A stretch of 64,000 nt of DNA, from the IMG/VR virus record IMGVR_UViG_3300029984_000001, positions 1-64,000 of that record; one strand, written 5' to 3'. The position numbers and the translations under genes were made by a program. Below the pieces are notes generated by a model that made no database searches, was not told where the DNA came from, and worked only from the letters and a program-made list of their open reading frames with translations. This document shows, piece after piece, positions 9,888 to 18,944 of this stretch. The stretch comes from a virus. Positions within the stretch are counted from its first letter, which is position 1; the number at the start of each line of letters is the position of its first letter.

Positions 9888-12800
9888 ATGATATTTATAG
9901 ACGAAATAAAATCTCTTAAGTTGTATAATAAACCTTTTTATCTTCCTATTAATCTAAAAGATAAGAAGAGAGGAAGTTCTGTATTTCTTTTAGGTAGAAA
10001 TACCTATCCAGATGGTAGTGGTTATGCTGCTGCTGATATATTATCATCTAATCCATTACTTAATAAAAAATATTTCGAATCTTATTATATAGAAAAAGAT
10101 GTTACTTTCTATATAAATAATGAAGGTTATGTAATGGTTGATAAAATGTCGAAAGTGTTAAATGAAGATAGTTTAGATAAGTTATCAACTGTATTTGGTA
10201 CTGCATCATCATTAAGTATGAGACATTACAAGAATAATGGGACAGATGATGATCCTAATATCGACAAAGACGATAAAGGACAACCAAAATTAAAAGAAGG
10301 CGAAATAAATCCAGATGACACTAAAGACAACAAATTAAAAGCGGATGTATCTAAATCCGAGGACGCTGAACCAACAAATCCAAATAGTACAGATAGTAGT
10401 AATGATAATATAGATACAAATGAAGATGATAAATCTAAATTAAAACAAGATTCAAGAATAAATATATGGGATGAATTAGATAAGGTAGAAGAAAAAGGTG
10501 GAAATAAACATGAATTAATATTTGAATTAACATTCAAAGATTATGATAATAATTATGAATCTCCACGTTCTAGAAATAGTTTATCTAAATATTCTTCTAT
10601 TAAAATACATGATAGTTCCCAATTTAAACATGTTAGAATAGGTAAGAATTATAACGGAAAAGCTTTTTATGATGGAGATGCTTTAGTGGGATATGTAAAT
10701 GTAAATAAAGATAATAATACTATTCAGGCTATGGAAGTGTCTAAAGAGTATCAAGGAACTGGTTTAGGTTCTCAAATATTAAATTTTGCTATAAAAAACC
10801 TCAATGCGACGAATCTTACTGTAAATAAAAAGAATAAAGTTGCTATTAATATGTACAAAAAAAGTGGTTTTGAAAGTTATGATGAGACTGAATATATGTG
10901 GTTTATGAAATTAAATAATAGTAAAGTTGTAAAAGAACAAGTTATGAATGAGTTTTCTAGTTATGAAATGATAAGTGATTTTATGGGTATGATTAAACAA
11001 GCTAAAATAGATGCTTATAATAAAGAATGTCAAGAAAGAGCTTTACAAAATAGATTGATGTTAGAAAATGGAGTTATATCTGAAGGTAATTTTGAGCAAG
11101 AATTAGTTCCAGACGAATTTATAGGTAAAATAGAAGACTCTCTTACTGGTGGTTTCATAGAGTTTGTAAAAGAAGATTGTTCTGTTGTGTTGGGAATTAA
11201 GAGTGAGTTAGAATATATGAATGAAAATATAAATTCTAGTTATAAAAATAAAATTCATAATCTATTATATAATGATAGATTTAAAACTCCTAAAGAAGTT
11301 TTAAATCAGTATGATACTGTAAAAGAAAAAAATTCTGATATAAAATATACTTATTTAAATTATGATAAATATGTTGGAAAAAACTTGTTTATAGATTTAT
11401 CTTTTTATAATGACTCTTTCTATAAAAATAATTCACTTACAAATGACAAAGCTGTAGATTTCTATATTGATTTTATAAAAAGATTAATATTAGATAAAAG
11501 ATTAGATGGTATTTATAATAAGAGAACTATACTTATACCGTTAGACCATGTTATAGAAGATAAGAGAGATTTAATTTATACTCAAAGTATAAATATATTA
11601 TCTTGTATTATAAGAATGATTAATGATAAACATCCTGATGGTTTATGGGATTTTAAAGGTATAGAATTTTTATTATTATCCAATAATGGATATATGAAAT
11701 TTGAACCTGATAAATTGACTAAAGAAGATATTCCTAAATTTGAAAGTCTATTAATAAAATTTGTCAATAAAGAACCGATAGTTGATGATAGTAACATAAA
11801 AGATTCACCGCAAGCTATAGTCGCTAATATATCGGATAAAATTGAAACTTCACAAGGTATTAAGATACATAATCTTACAGGACAAAGTGGAGATAAGAAT
11901 ATAGATGATATAATTAATAAAGTATCAGATGTAGCATCTAAATCTATGTCAGAGGATGAAACTCTGGATAAATTAAATGATAATGATACAGATGATTTCA
12001 AGAATTTAGTTTTAAAAGCAGCTGTAACAAATGGTGAGGTAAAAATCAATGCAAGTAGACAAGCTAGATTAAATAAAGTACATGAAGAATTTATGAATGT
12101 AAAGATAAAGAATAAAACAGTAAAAGAATTATTATCTAAAGAAGATGAGAATAAGGAGTTACCCACTTTATCTTTAAATAATAAAATAGATACAGTAAAT
12201 GAGGAGTGGAATGATTTAAAATTTGTGAATTTCAATACTGTGTATGATATAAATAAAGATATAGTAGATATTCTAAATTCATTATCTACTAAGAAAAATC
12301 CTATTATGGTTAGGGATATACAAATAGAAGATACATCAACTTCTGAAGATATGGTGGAGACATGGACTGTTAAAATGGAAGATGCACATGGTCAAAGATT
12401 TAGTTTCGTATTTGAATTACCTAAATTTAAAGATAAAAGTTCATTATTTCTAAGAGGTAATAAGAAAAAGATCTCTGGACAATATGTATTAATCCCTATA
12501 TCTAAAACAGATGTTTATACAGCTCAAATTGTATCTAATTATAAAAAGATATTTATTAGAAGATTTGGATTGTCTGCTCCAGGAAAATCTTATCCAACTG
12601 CTGATTTGATTTATAAAACTTTATCTAAAAACGAATTTAAAGGATTAAAAATAACTCCAGGAGATAATACTAAAATATCTAATAAGTATGATCTTCCAAT
12701 GGATTATATAGATTTAGCTACTATATATTCTACAATAGAAACACCTAATACTATTATATATTTTAATCAAGATGAAATTAATAAAAAATATAAAGATAAA

Positions 12801-15116
12801 ATAGATAATAATAAAGGTTTACCATTTGCTGTAAATAAATCTAATAATAATATTATATATTGGAATGATAATGTTGTATTATCTGATATGATTTCTACTC
12901 AAATAAGTGTAGATATAAAAGATTATAAAGAATCTTTTGATTTACAAAAAACTAGTACTAAATACCATTATTCACAAGCAAGTATACTAGCATCAAAAAT
13001 TCCATTAATTGTTGTATTAGGTTACAATGAGGGTTTAACAAAAGTATTAGATAAATCAAAGATAGTATATAATATGCAAGAAAAAAGACCTTCTATAAAT
13101 AATACATTTGAAGATTACATAAAGTTTAAAGATGGATATATCGTCTATACCTTAACTTATGATTCTTCATTATTAATGAATGGGTTGAAAGAATGTAATA
13201 CAGAGGACTATTCTTTAACTGAAATAGATAATCCTACGATGTTTTTAGATTTCTTAGATATTTATGGAGGTAGAATATTAGCCGATGGTCTGGATAACTT
13301 TTATGAGTTAATGATAGATGGGATAACAGAAGATGTATTAGAAAGATATAATTTACCGACAGATTATGTTACACTTTGCTTACTAGCAAATAAATTGTTA
13401 GTGGATAATAAGTATATAGCTCATACTAATCCTGAAAGTAATCGTTATAGAAGTAATGAATTACTAGCTGGTTATGCGTATCAATGTATAGCTACGTCTT
13501 ATGGTGATTATAAGACATTTATTAAAAAGGGTAAGACTAAACCTATGACTATGAAGAGAACAGCTATTATAGATGCTATATTATTAGACTCAACTTGTGG
13601 GGATAAATCTGTATTAAATGAAATAATGGATTGGGAAGATGAATGTGCTTTATCTCATAAAGGTCTATCTGGTATGAACAATGATAGATCATATTCTTTA
13701 GATAAGAGAACTTATAATAAAAATATGATTAATCTTGTAGCTATGTCTACTGGATTTGCTGGTAATGTTGGAGTTAATCGTTCTTGTACAATAGATTCTA
13801 ATGTTCAAGGGAAAAGGGGATATCTTAAAATAGATCATAATGAGGATCAGTATTCTATTACCAAGACATTTTGTCCTACAGAAGCATTGACTCCTTATGG
13901 AACTACTTCTGATGATCCTTTTAGATCAGCTATGACATTTATACAAACAGGTTCTCATAGTATGAGAGTTAAAAAAGGTATGCCTAATTTAGTTACTAAT
14001 GGAGCAGACCAAGCGATGCCTTACTTTACATCAAACACATTCTCTTATAATTGTAAAGCTGATGGTGAGGTTGCAGAATTAACAGATTCATATATGGTGT
14101 TGAGATATAAAGATGGTACTCATGAATTTATAAGTTTAGAAGAAAAGGTAGAAAAGAACTCTAATGGTGGTATTTATATTACTATTAAATTAGACCCTTG
14201 TGTTAAACAAGGTCAAAAAATAAAAGCTAAAGATATAGTTGCTTATGATAAATTATCATACTCTAATAAAGTTGGGGATGGACGTAATCCTGCCTACTCT
14301 GGTTATGTAATATGTAAAATGGCTGTAATGAATACTGAGGAAGGTTATGAAGATAGTACAGTCATTTCTGATTGGTTATCAGATGCAATGGCTTCTGATG
14401 TTGTAATAAAGAAAGAAGTTATAATACCTAAAGATTCTAATATTCTTTCTATGGTAAAGAAAGGTCAACCTATTAAAGAAGGAGATTCTTTAATGGTATT
14501 CCAAAATGCATATGATCAAGAGGATGTAAATATATTATTAAAGAATTTATCCGATGATGAGGATGGTATTTCTGAATTAGGAAGAATTCCAATTAAATCT
14601 CATGTTGAAGGAATTGTACAAGATATAAAGATTTCTAGAACAGTAGAAATAGATCAATTATCTGAATCATTACAAAAAATAGTTAAAGCGTATGAAAAAC
14701 CAATTAGAGATAAAAAACAAATATTAAGTAAATATGATATTCCTAATAATGGTTTATTAGATGCCGATTATAAATTAGATAGTACTGGTAAATTGAAGAA
14801 TGTAGATGAAGGTTTATTAATAGAAATATTCTGTAAGTATGAAGATAAGCTATCTACAGGTGATAAGCAGGTGGCATACTCAGCATTAAAAGGAGTAGTT
14901 AAAGGAATGTATCCAAAAGGGATGGAACCTTTCAGTGAATTTAGACCTGATGAGAAAATACATACAATTACCGCTGTGGAAGGAATTTTAGCTCGTATGA
15001 TTGGCAGCCTTGAAAAAGTAGGTAGTATAAATAAAGGTTTAATAGAATTGGATAGATTGGTTAAAGACAAACTAGGAATTAAATGGAAATATCTAGAAGA
15101 GATGATGGAAAACTAA
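9888..15116 (+). CDS. Phage multisubunit RNA polymerase beta subunit, with N-terminal GNAT domain
   Basis: 1742 residues, ATG 9888 behind AAGGAG. Residues about 1-115 are an unrecognised domain, about 120-200 an acidic Asp/Asn/Lys linker, and about 245-345 a GNAT N-acetyltransferase-like domain (YQGTGLGSQIL as the acetyl-CoA loop, then MYKKSGFE near its end). From about 700 the protein is RNAP beta: DDPFRSAM near 1343 corresponds to the HDDANRALMG region; GYEDS with Glu1488-Asp1489 matches the NFEDA site; and GDKQVAYSALKG keeps both catalytic lysines of GDKMAGRHGNKG (Lys1660 and Lys1668) at the same spacing. It ends soon after the segment matching the LNPLGVPSRMNIGQ region, so the final beta clamp segment is missing or encoded elsewhere. 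In phiKZ/AR9-type phages beta is usually split, so a single chain is notable. It would pair with the beta' halves at 58365 and 63085. Whether it is virion-packaged cannot be read from sequence. Confidence 0.88.
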   Translation: MIFIDEIKSLKLYNKPFYLPINLKDKKRGSSVFLLGRNTYPDGSGYAAADILSSNPLLNKKYFESYYIEKDVTFYINNEGYVMVDKMSKVLNEDSLDKLSTVFGTASSLSMRHYKNNGTDDDPNIDKDDKGQPKLKEGEINPDDTKDNKLKADVSKSEDAEPTNPNSTDSSNDNIDTNEDDKSKLKQDSRINIWDELDKVEEKGGNKHELIFELTFKDYDNNYESPRSRNSLSKYSSIKIHDSSQFKHVRIGKNYNGKAFYDGDALVGYVNVNKDNNTIQAMEVSKEYQGTGLGSQILNFAIKNLNATNLTVNKKNKVAINMYKKSGFESYDETEYMWFMKLNNSKVVKEQVMNEFSSYEMISDFMGMIKQAKIDAYNKECQERALQNRLMLENGVISEGNFEQELVPDEFIGKIEDSLTGGFIEFVKEDCSVVLGIKSELEYMNENINSSYKNKIHNLLYNDRFKTPKEVLNQYDTVKEKNSDIKYTYLNYDKYVGKNLFIDLSFYNDSFYKNNSLTNDKAVDFYIDFIKRLILDKRLDGIYNKRTILIPLDHVIEDKRDLIYTQSINILSCIIRMINDKHPDGLWDFKGIEFLLLSNNGYMKFEPDKLTKEDIPKFESLLIKFVNKEPIVDDSNIKDSPQAIVANISDKIETSQGIKIHNLTGQSGDKNIDDIINKVSDVASKSMSEDETLDKLNDNDTDDFKNLVLKAAVTNGEVKINASRQARLNKVHEEFMNVKIKNKTVKELLSKEDENKELPTLSLNNKIDTVNEEWNDLKFVNFNTVYDINKDIVDILNSLSTKKNPIMVRDIQIEDTSTSEDMVETWTVKMEDAHGQRFSFVFELPKFKDKSSLFLRGNKKKISGQYVLIPISKTDVYTAQIVSNYKKIFIRRFGLSAPGKSYPTADLIYKTLSKNEFKGLKITPGDNTKISNKYDLPMDYIDLATIYSTIETPNTIIYFNQDEINKKYKDKIDNNKGLPFAVNKSNNNIIYWNDNVVLSDMISTQISVDIKDYKESFDLQKTSTKYHYSQASILASKIPLIVVLGYNEGLTKVLDKSKIVYNMQEKRPSINNTFEDYIKFKDGYIVYTLTYDSSLLMNGLKECNTEDYSLTEIDNPTMFLDFLDIYGGRILADGLDNFYELMIDGITEDVLERYNLPTDYVTLCLLANKLLVDNKYIAHTNPESNRYRSNELLAGYAYQCIATSYGDYKTFIKKGKTKPMTMKRTAIIDAILLDSTCGDKSVLNEIMDWEDECALSHKGLSGMNNDRSYSLDKRTYNKNMINLVAMSTGFAGNVGVNRSCTIDSNVQGKRGYLKIDHNEDQYSITKTFCPTEALTPYGTTSDDPFRSAMTFIQTGSHSMRVKKGMPNLVTNGADQAMPYFTSNTFSYNCKADGEVAELTDSYMVLRYKDGTHEFISLEEKVEKNSNGGIYITIKLDPCVKQGQKIKAKDIVAYDKLSYSNKVGDGRNPAYSGYVICKMAVMNTEEGYEDSTVISDWLSDAMASDVVIKKEVIIPKDSNILSMVKKGQPIKEGDSLMVFQNAYDQEDVNILLKNLSDDEDGISELGRIPIKSHVEGIVQDIKISRTVEIDQLSESLQKIVKAYEKPIRDKKQILSKYDIPNNGLLDADYKLDSTGKLKNVDEGLLIEIFCKYEDKLSTGDKQVAYSALKGVVKGMYPKGMEPFSEFRPDEKIHTITAVEGILARMIGSLEKVGSINKGLIELDRLVKDKLGIKWKYLEEMMEN

Positions 15117-15132
15117 TAATGCAATAACTTAA

Positions 15133-15164
15133 TATAGGAGGGAAAACCCTCCTATATATTTTAA
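15133..15164 (+). terminator. Terminator after RNAP beta
   Basis: Perfect 10-bp stem TATAGGAGGG / CCCTCCTATA with an AAAA loop, followed by TATTTT. Confidence 0.85.
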
Positions 15165-15174
15165 CTTTATCTAC

Positions 15175-15194
15175 AATTATATATTATTATATTG
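15175..15194 (+). promoter_or_regulatory. Candidate phage promoter (conserved motif)
   Basis: AATTATATATTATTATATTG, a member of the recurrent motif family. It lies 40 nt before the ATG at 15234 and directly after a terminator. Confidence 0.6.
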
Positions 15195-15233
15195 AATACA
15201 TATATTATATTTTAGAAGGAGGACTAATATATT

Positions 15234-15464
15234 ATGAACATATTTCAAGTAACAGCTCCATATGATCAATATACAATAATAATAACAGAAGATATGATAA
15301 AAGTTTTAGAACAAGAGGTATTAGATGAATTAGGTGAAACATCTATGATAACTGTTTGGTTAGATGGTAAGGTATTAGAAAAAATTAAAATAGAAAATGA
15401 TGTAGTTTCTTATGATGAAATTTATCTTAAAATAATAAAATATGAGAATAAGAAAGGAGAATGA
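15234..15464 (+). CDS. Small hypothetical protein, 76 aa
   Basis: ATG 15234 preceded by AGAAGGAGG. Acidic, beta-rich looking start (FQVTAPYDQYTIIITEDMIK) and no membrane segment. First gene of a two-gene unit downstream of a conserved promoter motif; the next gene starts 5 nt after its stop. Not recognised. Confidence 0.75.
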   Translation: MNIFQVTAPYDQYTIIITEDMIKVLEQEVLDELGETSMITVWLDGKVLEKIKIENDVVSYDEIYLKIIKYENKKGE

Positions 15465-15469
15465 TTAAT

Positions 15470-15889
15470 ATGATAAAAGAGGTATTTCCACACAAATTTG
15501 AAATTATAAAAGGTGAGGAGGGTAATTTAAAAATTAAAATTGAAGATAGACATGGTAAAAGAGGAGTATCTAAAATAAAAATGAAAGATGGTACAGATGC
15601 TAATATATTTATTATTAATGAAGATGTTGGAGTACTCAAAAATTTTATAATATGTAAATTAGAAGATGATAATAAAACATGTAATATTATATACAGAATA
15701 AATGTAGATGTAGATAAATTGGTTGAAGATAAAAAAGTTATATACGATTACATAAAAGAAATAAAAGATGATGGTCAAACTGAATTACTCACATTTATGT
15801 TTCATGTTTTAAAACAACATAGAAAATATGAAATGTTTCGTACTGATAGGATTAAAGGAGAATCAGATCACCCTAAATCAAATAAATAA
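15470..15889 (+). CDS. Hypothetical protein, member of a three-copy family in this window
   Basis: About 139 residues. The ATG at 15470 is preferred because AGGAG ends 10 nt upstream; the ATG at 15461 sits only 1 nt from it. The middle part (DANIFII, then FIICKLEDDNKTCNIIYRI) matches the proteins at 16893 (VNIFIIPEIG, then LICKLEEDNRCYILYKI) and 57920 (KVCQIIDNKAYILYEI), so these are paralogues. Likely a small beta-sheet domain followed by a helix. Function unknown. Confidence 0.75.
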   Translation: MIKEVFPHKFEIIKGEEGNLKIKIEDRHGKRGVSKIKMKDGTDANIFIINEDVGVLKNFIICKLEDDNKTCNIIYRINVDVDKLVEDKKVIYDYIKEIKDDGQTELLTFMFHVLKQHRKYEMFRTDRIKGESDHPKSNK

Positions 15890-15897
15890 TTTATAAT

Positions 15898-15929
15898 AGA
15901 GGGGAATAGATTCCCTTCTTTATTTTTTG
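15898..15929 (+). terminator. Rho-independent terminator
   Basis: GAGGGGAA / TTCCCTTC hairpin with a TAGA loop, then TTTATTTTTT, just past the stop at 15889. Confidence 0.8.
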
Positions 15930-15947
15930 TGTAAAAGCATTAATATA

Positions 15948-15968
15948 TGATTATATATTATATAGATG
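15948..15968 (+). promoter_or_regulatory. Candidate phage promoter (conserved motif)
   Basis: TGATTATATATTATATAGAT followed by G. The ATG inside this motif (15966) is in frame with the next gene but belongs to the promoter-like element, not to the protein start. Confidence 0.65.
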
Positions 15969-16007
15969 AGTAAATATATAATATTTAATTTGAAGGGGAG
16001 ATTTAAA

Positions 16008-16703
16008 ATGATAGAAAATAATTTTAAACAAAGTAGAGAAGAAATATTAAAAAGAATTTCAAAAGAACTTAGAGTTCCATTAATACCAATAAAAAGATTA
16101 AAAGTAATTGAAGATGATAATGTATTGGCTAGATTTAAATTAACTATATCTAAGGAATATGTATCTCAAGTAATAGGTGATTTATATAACCTTACATATA
16201 AAGGTTTAAATGATGATATTATAATTGCTTCAAAGAATATAGATAAAGCCTATATAATATTTATCATGAAATATAAACTGAAAGGTAAATTAAAAGAAAT
16301 ATTAAAATCAAAAGTAGGGAGTTATAATTTATCTAATAGTAAATTAGATAGATTAGCTAAAGATAATATTCCAACTAATACAATAGATAGAGTAAGTACT
16401 AAAGAAAAGTATTTAAACAAGATATCTTCTATGATACCAGTTGAGGGTTTAGAAAAAATTTCTAATTTAATAGATGAATTGGGTGAAGGTGAATATTTCC
16501 ATTATAAGGAGATGTTTAATAATTTTTGTAGAATGAAATTACCAGAATTAGAATATTCATGTTTAAGATGTAATGGTAGGGATGTAATTGGATGTAATTG
16601 GAATCGTGATTTTACGATACAAATGATAAGAATTATGATAGATTCATCTGATCTCAGAAAAGAGACTAAAACATTATATTTAAAATTTGTAAATTTATTA
16701 TAA
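16008..16703 (+). CDS. Hypothetical protein, 231 aa, with a possible zinc-binding C-terminus
   Basis: Start set at ATG 16008, 8 nt after GGGGAG; the in-frame ATG at 15966 lies inside the promoter-like motif. The protein is basic and largely helical. Near the C-terminus it has a CLRCNGRDVIGCNW segment that could bind zinc or form a small knuckle. It is the only gene between two motif/terminator units. No family recognised. Confidence 0.75.
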   Translation: MIENNFKQSREEILKRISKELRVPLIPIKRLKVIEDDNVLARFKLTISKEYVSQVIGDLYNLTYKGLNDDIIIASKNIDKAYIIFIMKYKLKGKLKEILKSKVGSYNLSNSKLDRLAKDNIPTNTIDRVSTKEKYLNKISSMIPVEGLEKISNLIDELGEGEYFHYKEMFNNFCRMKLPELEYSCLRCNGRDVIGCNWNRDFTIQMIRIMIDSSDLRKETKTLYLKFVNLL

Positions 16704-16713
16704 TATTATTACA

Positions 16714-16743
16714 TAGGAGGATTTTATTCTTCCTAATTTTTTT
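16714..16743 (+). terminator. Rho-independent terminator
   Basis: TAGGAGGA / TCTTCCTA imperfect stem followed by ATTTTTTT, 10 nt past the stop of the preceding gene. Confidence 0.7.
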
Positions 16744-16765
16744 ATGATTATATATTATATATATG
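16744..16765 (+). promoter_or_regulatory. Candidate phage promoter (conserved motif)
   Basis: ATGATTATATATTATATATA followed by TG, almost identical to the copy at 15948. It lies 38 nt before the ATG at 16804. Confidence 0.65.
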
Positions 16766-16803
16766 AGTAGTATATAGAAATTATTATAAAGGAGTGTTTA
16801 TAA

Positions 16804-16896
16804 ATGATTTGCGAGAGACTATTAAAAGATATAAAAAGACAAGATATAGGTATAGGTAAGGTAGTAAACCAGAAGGAGCGTTATTCCACTCTATGA
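16804..16896 (+). CDS. Small protein, 30 aa, coupled to the next gene
   Basis: ATG 16804 behind AAAGGAG; stop TGA overlaps the next start as ATGA at 16893-16896. Product is basic (KDIKRQDIGIGKVVNQKERY). Because the next protein seems shorter at its N-terminus than its paralogue at 15470, this could be the detached 5' part of one gene after a frameshift, or a true leader peptide with translational coupling. Confidence 0.5.
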   Translation: MICERLLKDIKRQDIGIGKVVNQKERYSTL

Positions 16897-17219
16897 TTTT
16901 AGTTGATGGTAAACGAACTGGATTGTTTACTGTTAATATGAATAATCAAACAGATAAAGTTAATATTTTTATAATACCAGAGATAGGAAATAAATTTGAT
17001 GGTAATATCTTGATATGCAAGTTAGAAGAAGACAACCGTTGTTACATATTATATAAAATACATATTTCAATTTTTGATTTATTAGAAAGTGATTACTATA
17101 GATTTTTATACTCTACAGAAATATTAAAAGATAATGAAAAAGGAATAGGAGTTGTATTTTTATCTACATTAAGAGTGAGAAAAAGAATACTTACTAGGTT
17201 TTATAAAGGAGAGATTTAA
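16893..17219 (+). CDS. Hypothetical protein, paralogue of 15470 and 57920 products
   Basis: 108 residues. No strong Shine-Dalgarno at the usual distance (AAGGAG is about 14 nt upstream), so translation is probably coupled through the ATGA overlap with 16804. Shares the NIFII ... ILICKLEEDNRCYILYKI core with the product of 15470 and, more distantly, with that of 57920. The next gene starts 1 nt after its stop. Function unknown. Confidence 0.75.
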   Translation: MILVDGKRTGLFTVNMNNQTDKVNIFIIPEIGNKFDGNILICKLEEDNRCYILYKIHISIFDLLESDYYRFLYSTEILKDNEKGIGVVFLSTLRVRKRILTRFYKGEI

Positions 17220-17220
17220 T

Positions 17221-17820
17221 ATGAAAAATAATAAAGAAATTATGACATCAATGACTTTAAGATTATCTTTAGAAACAAAGAATAAATTTTCTAAATGGTG
17301 TAGAGTTGGAAATATAACTCAGGGTGATGGTTTAACTAAGTTGTTTAATAATTATAAGGGAGATAATTCAATTGATGGTATTAATGAAGATACAAATAAT
17401 ATCACTTTATTATTAAGATATCAAGATTATATAAATGATAAACATTTAGAATCAAAAAGATATATATGTAATGATGGTGAGGTTTTATATAAATCTAAAA
17501 TAAATAAAATTTATATAAATAATATTGAGGATAAATGGAAGCATACGTTATCTGAATCTGGTTATGAATTTATGTCTTATGATTTTAAATTAATAAAAGA
17601 GAATGATAAGGATAGATATTTAATTCATCAAAATTTTTATATAGGAAATGAATATAAAGCGGTATTTAATATAATGAATATACATATAGTGAAAGATTAT
17701 ATTGATATTATAAAGATAATAGAAAAATATACTAGAGAAGAAGATAAAGATAAAATTGAAATGTTGCTTGCTAAAGAAATGACCGACGAAGAATTTGAAG
17801 ATTATCTTAATAAAAATTAA
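17221..17820 (+). CDS. Hypothetical protein with a ribbon-helix-helix-like N-terminus
   Basis: 199 residues, ATG 17221 behind AAAGGAG. The first 35 residues (MTSMTLRLSLETKNKFSKWC) resemble a ribbon-helix-helix or CopG-like DNA-binding start, a beta strand TLRL followed by helices. The rest is mixed alpha/beta and acidic at the end (EEDKDKIEMLLAKEMTDEEF). A DNA-binding regulator is possible but not established. Confidence 0.75.
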   Translation: MKNNKEIMTSMTLRLSLETKNKFSKWCRVGNITQGDGLTKLFNNYKGDNSIDGINEDTNNITLLLRYQDYINDKHLESKRYICNDGEVLYKSKINKIYINNIEDKWKHTLSESGYEFMSYDFKLIKENDKDRYLIHQNFYIGNEYKAVFNIMNIHIVKDYIDIIKIIEKYTREEDKDKIEMLLAKEMTDEEFEDYLNKN

Positions 17821-17841
17821 ATTTAAAGGAGAGATTTAAAC

Positions 17842-18063
17842 ATGACTTTATCAACAAACAGATTAAAACTAATCAGAAGTTTTAAACAATTAACACCAGA
17901 TGTTTGTAAAAATGAAACAGATAATATTATCAAAGAAAGAAGATTAAAATGTATAAAGTATTTAGAATCTTTAGATACTGAAAGGATATTGGAAAATGAA
18001 ATAGATAAAGCTTTTGATATAGATAATGGTAAAATCGAATATGAAATTGAGGAGGATGAATAA
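17842..18063 (+). CDS. Small hypothetical protein, 73 aa
   Basis: ATG 17842 after AAAGGAG, predicted helical. The N-terminal half is basic and the C-terminus very acidic (KIEYEIEEDE). It ends 1 nt before the next start and is part of the 16804-19487 operon. Not recognised. Confidence 0.75.
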   Translation: MTLSTNRLKLIRSFKQLTPDVCKNETDNIIKERRLKCIKYLESLDTERILENEIDKAFDIDNGKIEYEIEEDE

Positions 18064-18064
18064 A

Positions 18065-18379
18065 ATGGATAAAGATTTATCTATTAAATCTATTTTCGAT
18101 AAATTAAAAATAGTGAAATTACACTCACCATTTGAAGATTATTTGATTAAGAACAATTTACATTATACTAAATATCTTGATACTTATAGTATAAGTAATT
18201 CAAATTCTGATATTAATAAAATAATATTAAATAAATCTTGTGTTAGTATTAATATTATTTCAGATATAAATGATATGGCAGAGGAGATGAAAAGGTTAAA
18301 TGATATAGTGAAATTATTAGAGTATTATTTTAAAGTAGAAATGTATAAGAGTATTAGACCAGAATTTTGGAAAGGATAA
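18065..18379 (+). CDS. Hypothetical protein, 104 aa
   Basis: Start set at ATG 18065 because GAGGAGG lies just upstream inside the end of the previous gene; an in-frame ATG at 18026 has no such signal. Helical, mildly basic, with a methionine-rich helix (DINDMAEEMKRLNDIVKLLE). Same operon as its neighbours. Function unknown. Confidence 0.7.
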   Translation: MDKDLSIKSIFDKLKIVKLHSPFEDYLIKNNLHYTKYLDTYSISNSNSDINKIILNKSCVSINIISDINDMAEEMKRLNDIVKLLEYYFKVEMYKSIRPEFWKG

Positions 18380-18405
18380 AATAAATAAGGAGTTTGATTG
18401 GAGAG

Positions 18406-18927
18406 ATGAATAAGAAAAAGTTTATATCGTATCTTAAACATAATGGTTTTAAAGTAATAGATAAAGATAAAGAAATATTTATAGGAACAAATAATCCAGC
18501 TAATATTACTAATGTAGGAGTTACTTATAATTATATTACTCATAAAATATTTATAGAGGAATTTAGAGATATATCTATAGAGGATTTATTAAACATATGT
18601 ATTGTAATAGATGAATATAATCATGTAGAACAATTCTTTGATACTGAAGGAGTAACAGAAAAGTTTAAGAATCCTTTAAGTATATTTATGTGTAAGAAAA
18701 ATAAATATGAGGAGTATGAACAAGAGTTTCAAAAGTTTGTATTGGAATTGGAGTGTTGTAATAATAAATATAGAGAAAGTAATATAAAATTGATTGATGG
18801 GTTATTTATAGATACTAGAGGTTTATCTATAAAGAATAAAATAAAATTTCAAATAAAAAAGTCAGAAGAAATAGATGATAAGACTAAAGAAATTTATGTA
18901 ACTTTAGCAGAAAAGAAATGTAAATAA
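18406..18927 (+). CDS. Hypothetical protein, 173 aa
   Basis: ATG 18406 chosen; a TTG at 18394 in the same frame lies too close to the AAGGAG. The N-terminus (KFISYLKHNGFKVIDKDKEI) looks like an alpha/beta fold of the sort found in small phage-specific proteins. No catalytic motif is visible. Same operon as 16804-19487. Confidence 0.7.
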   Translation: MNKKKFISYLKHNGFKVIDKDKEIFIGTNNPANITNVGVTYNYITHKIFIEEFRDISIEDLLNICIVIDEYNHVEQFFDTEGVTEKFKNPLSIFMCKKNKYEEYEQEFQKFVLELECCNNKYRESNIKLIDGLFIDTRGLSIKNKIKFQIKKSEEIDDKTKEIYVTLAEKKCK

Positions 18928-18944
18928 GAGGGGATGAATTAAAT

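Noticed and set aside
11582-12235. 217-codon minus-strand frame opposite RNAP beta
   Set aside because: Serine/leucine-rich shadow of an AT-rich coding strand, no start signal.
9888-15116. Reading the large plus-strand protein as a host RpoB
   Set aside because: Only short motif blocks match and the N-terminus carries an unrelated GNAT domain; surrounding genes are phage genes, so it is a phage enzyme.
15966-15968. Upstream in-frame ATG for the 16008 gene (also 43331 for RNase H)
   Set aside because: Both ATGs lie inside the promoter-like motif and lack a ribosome-binding site; the later ATGs have good ones.
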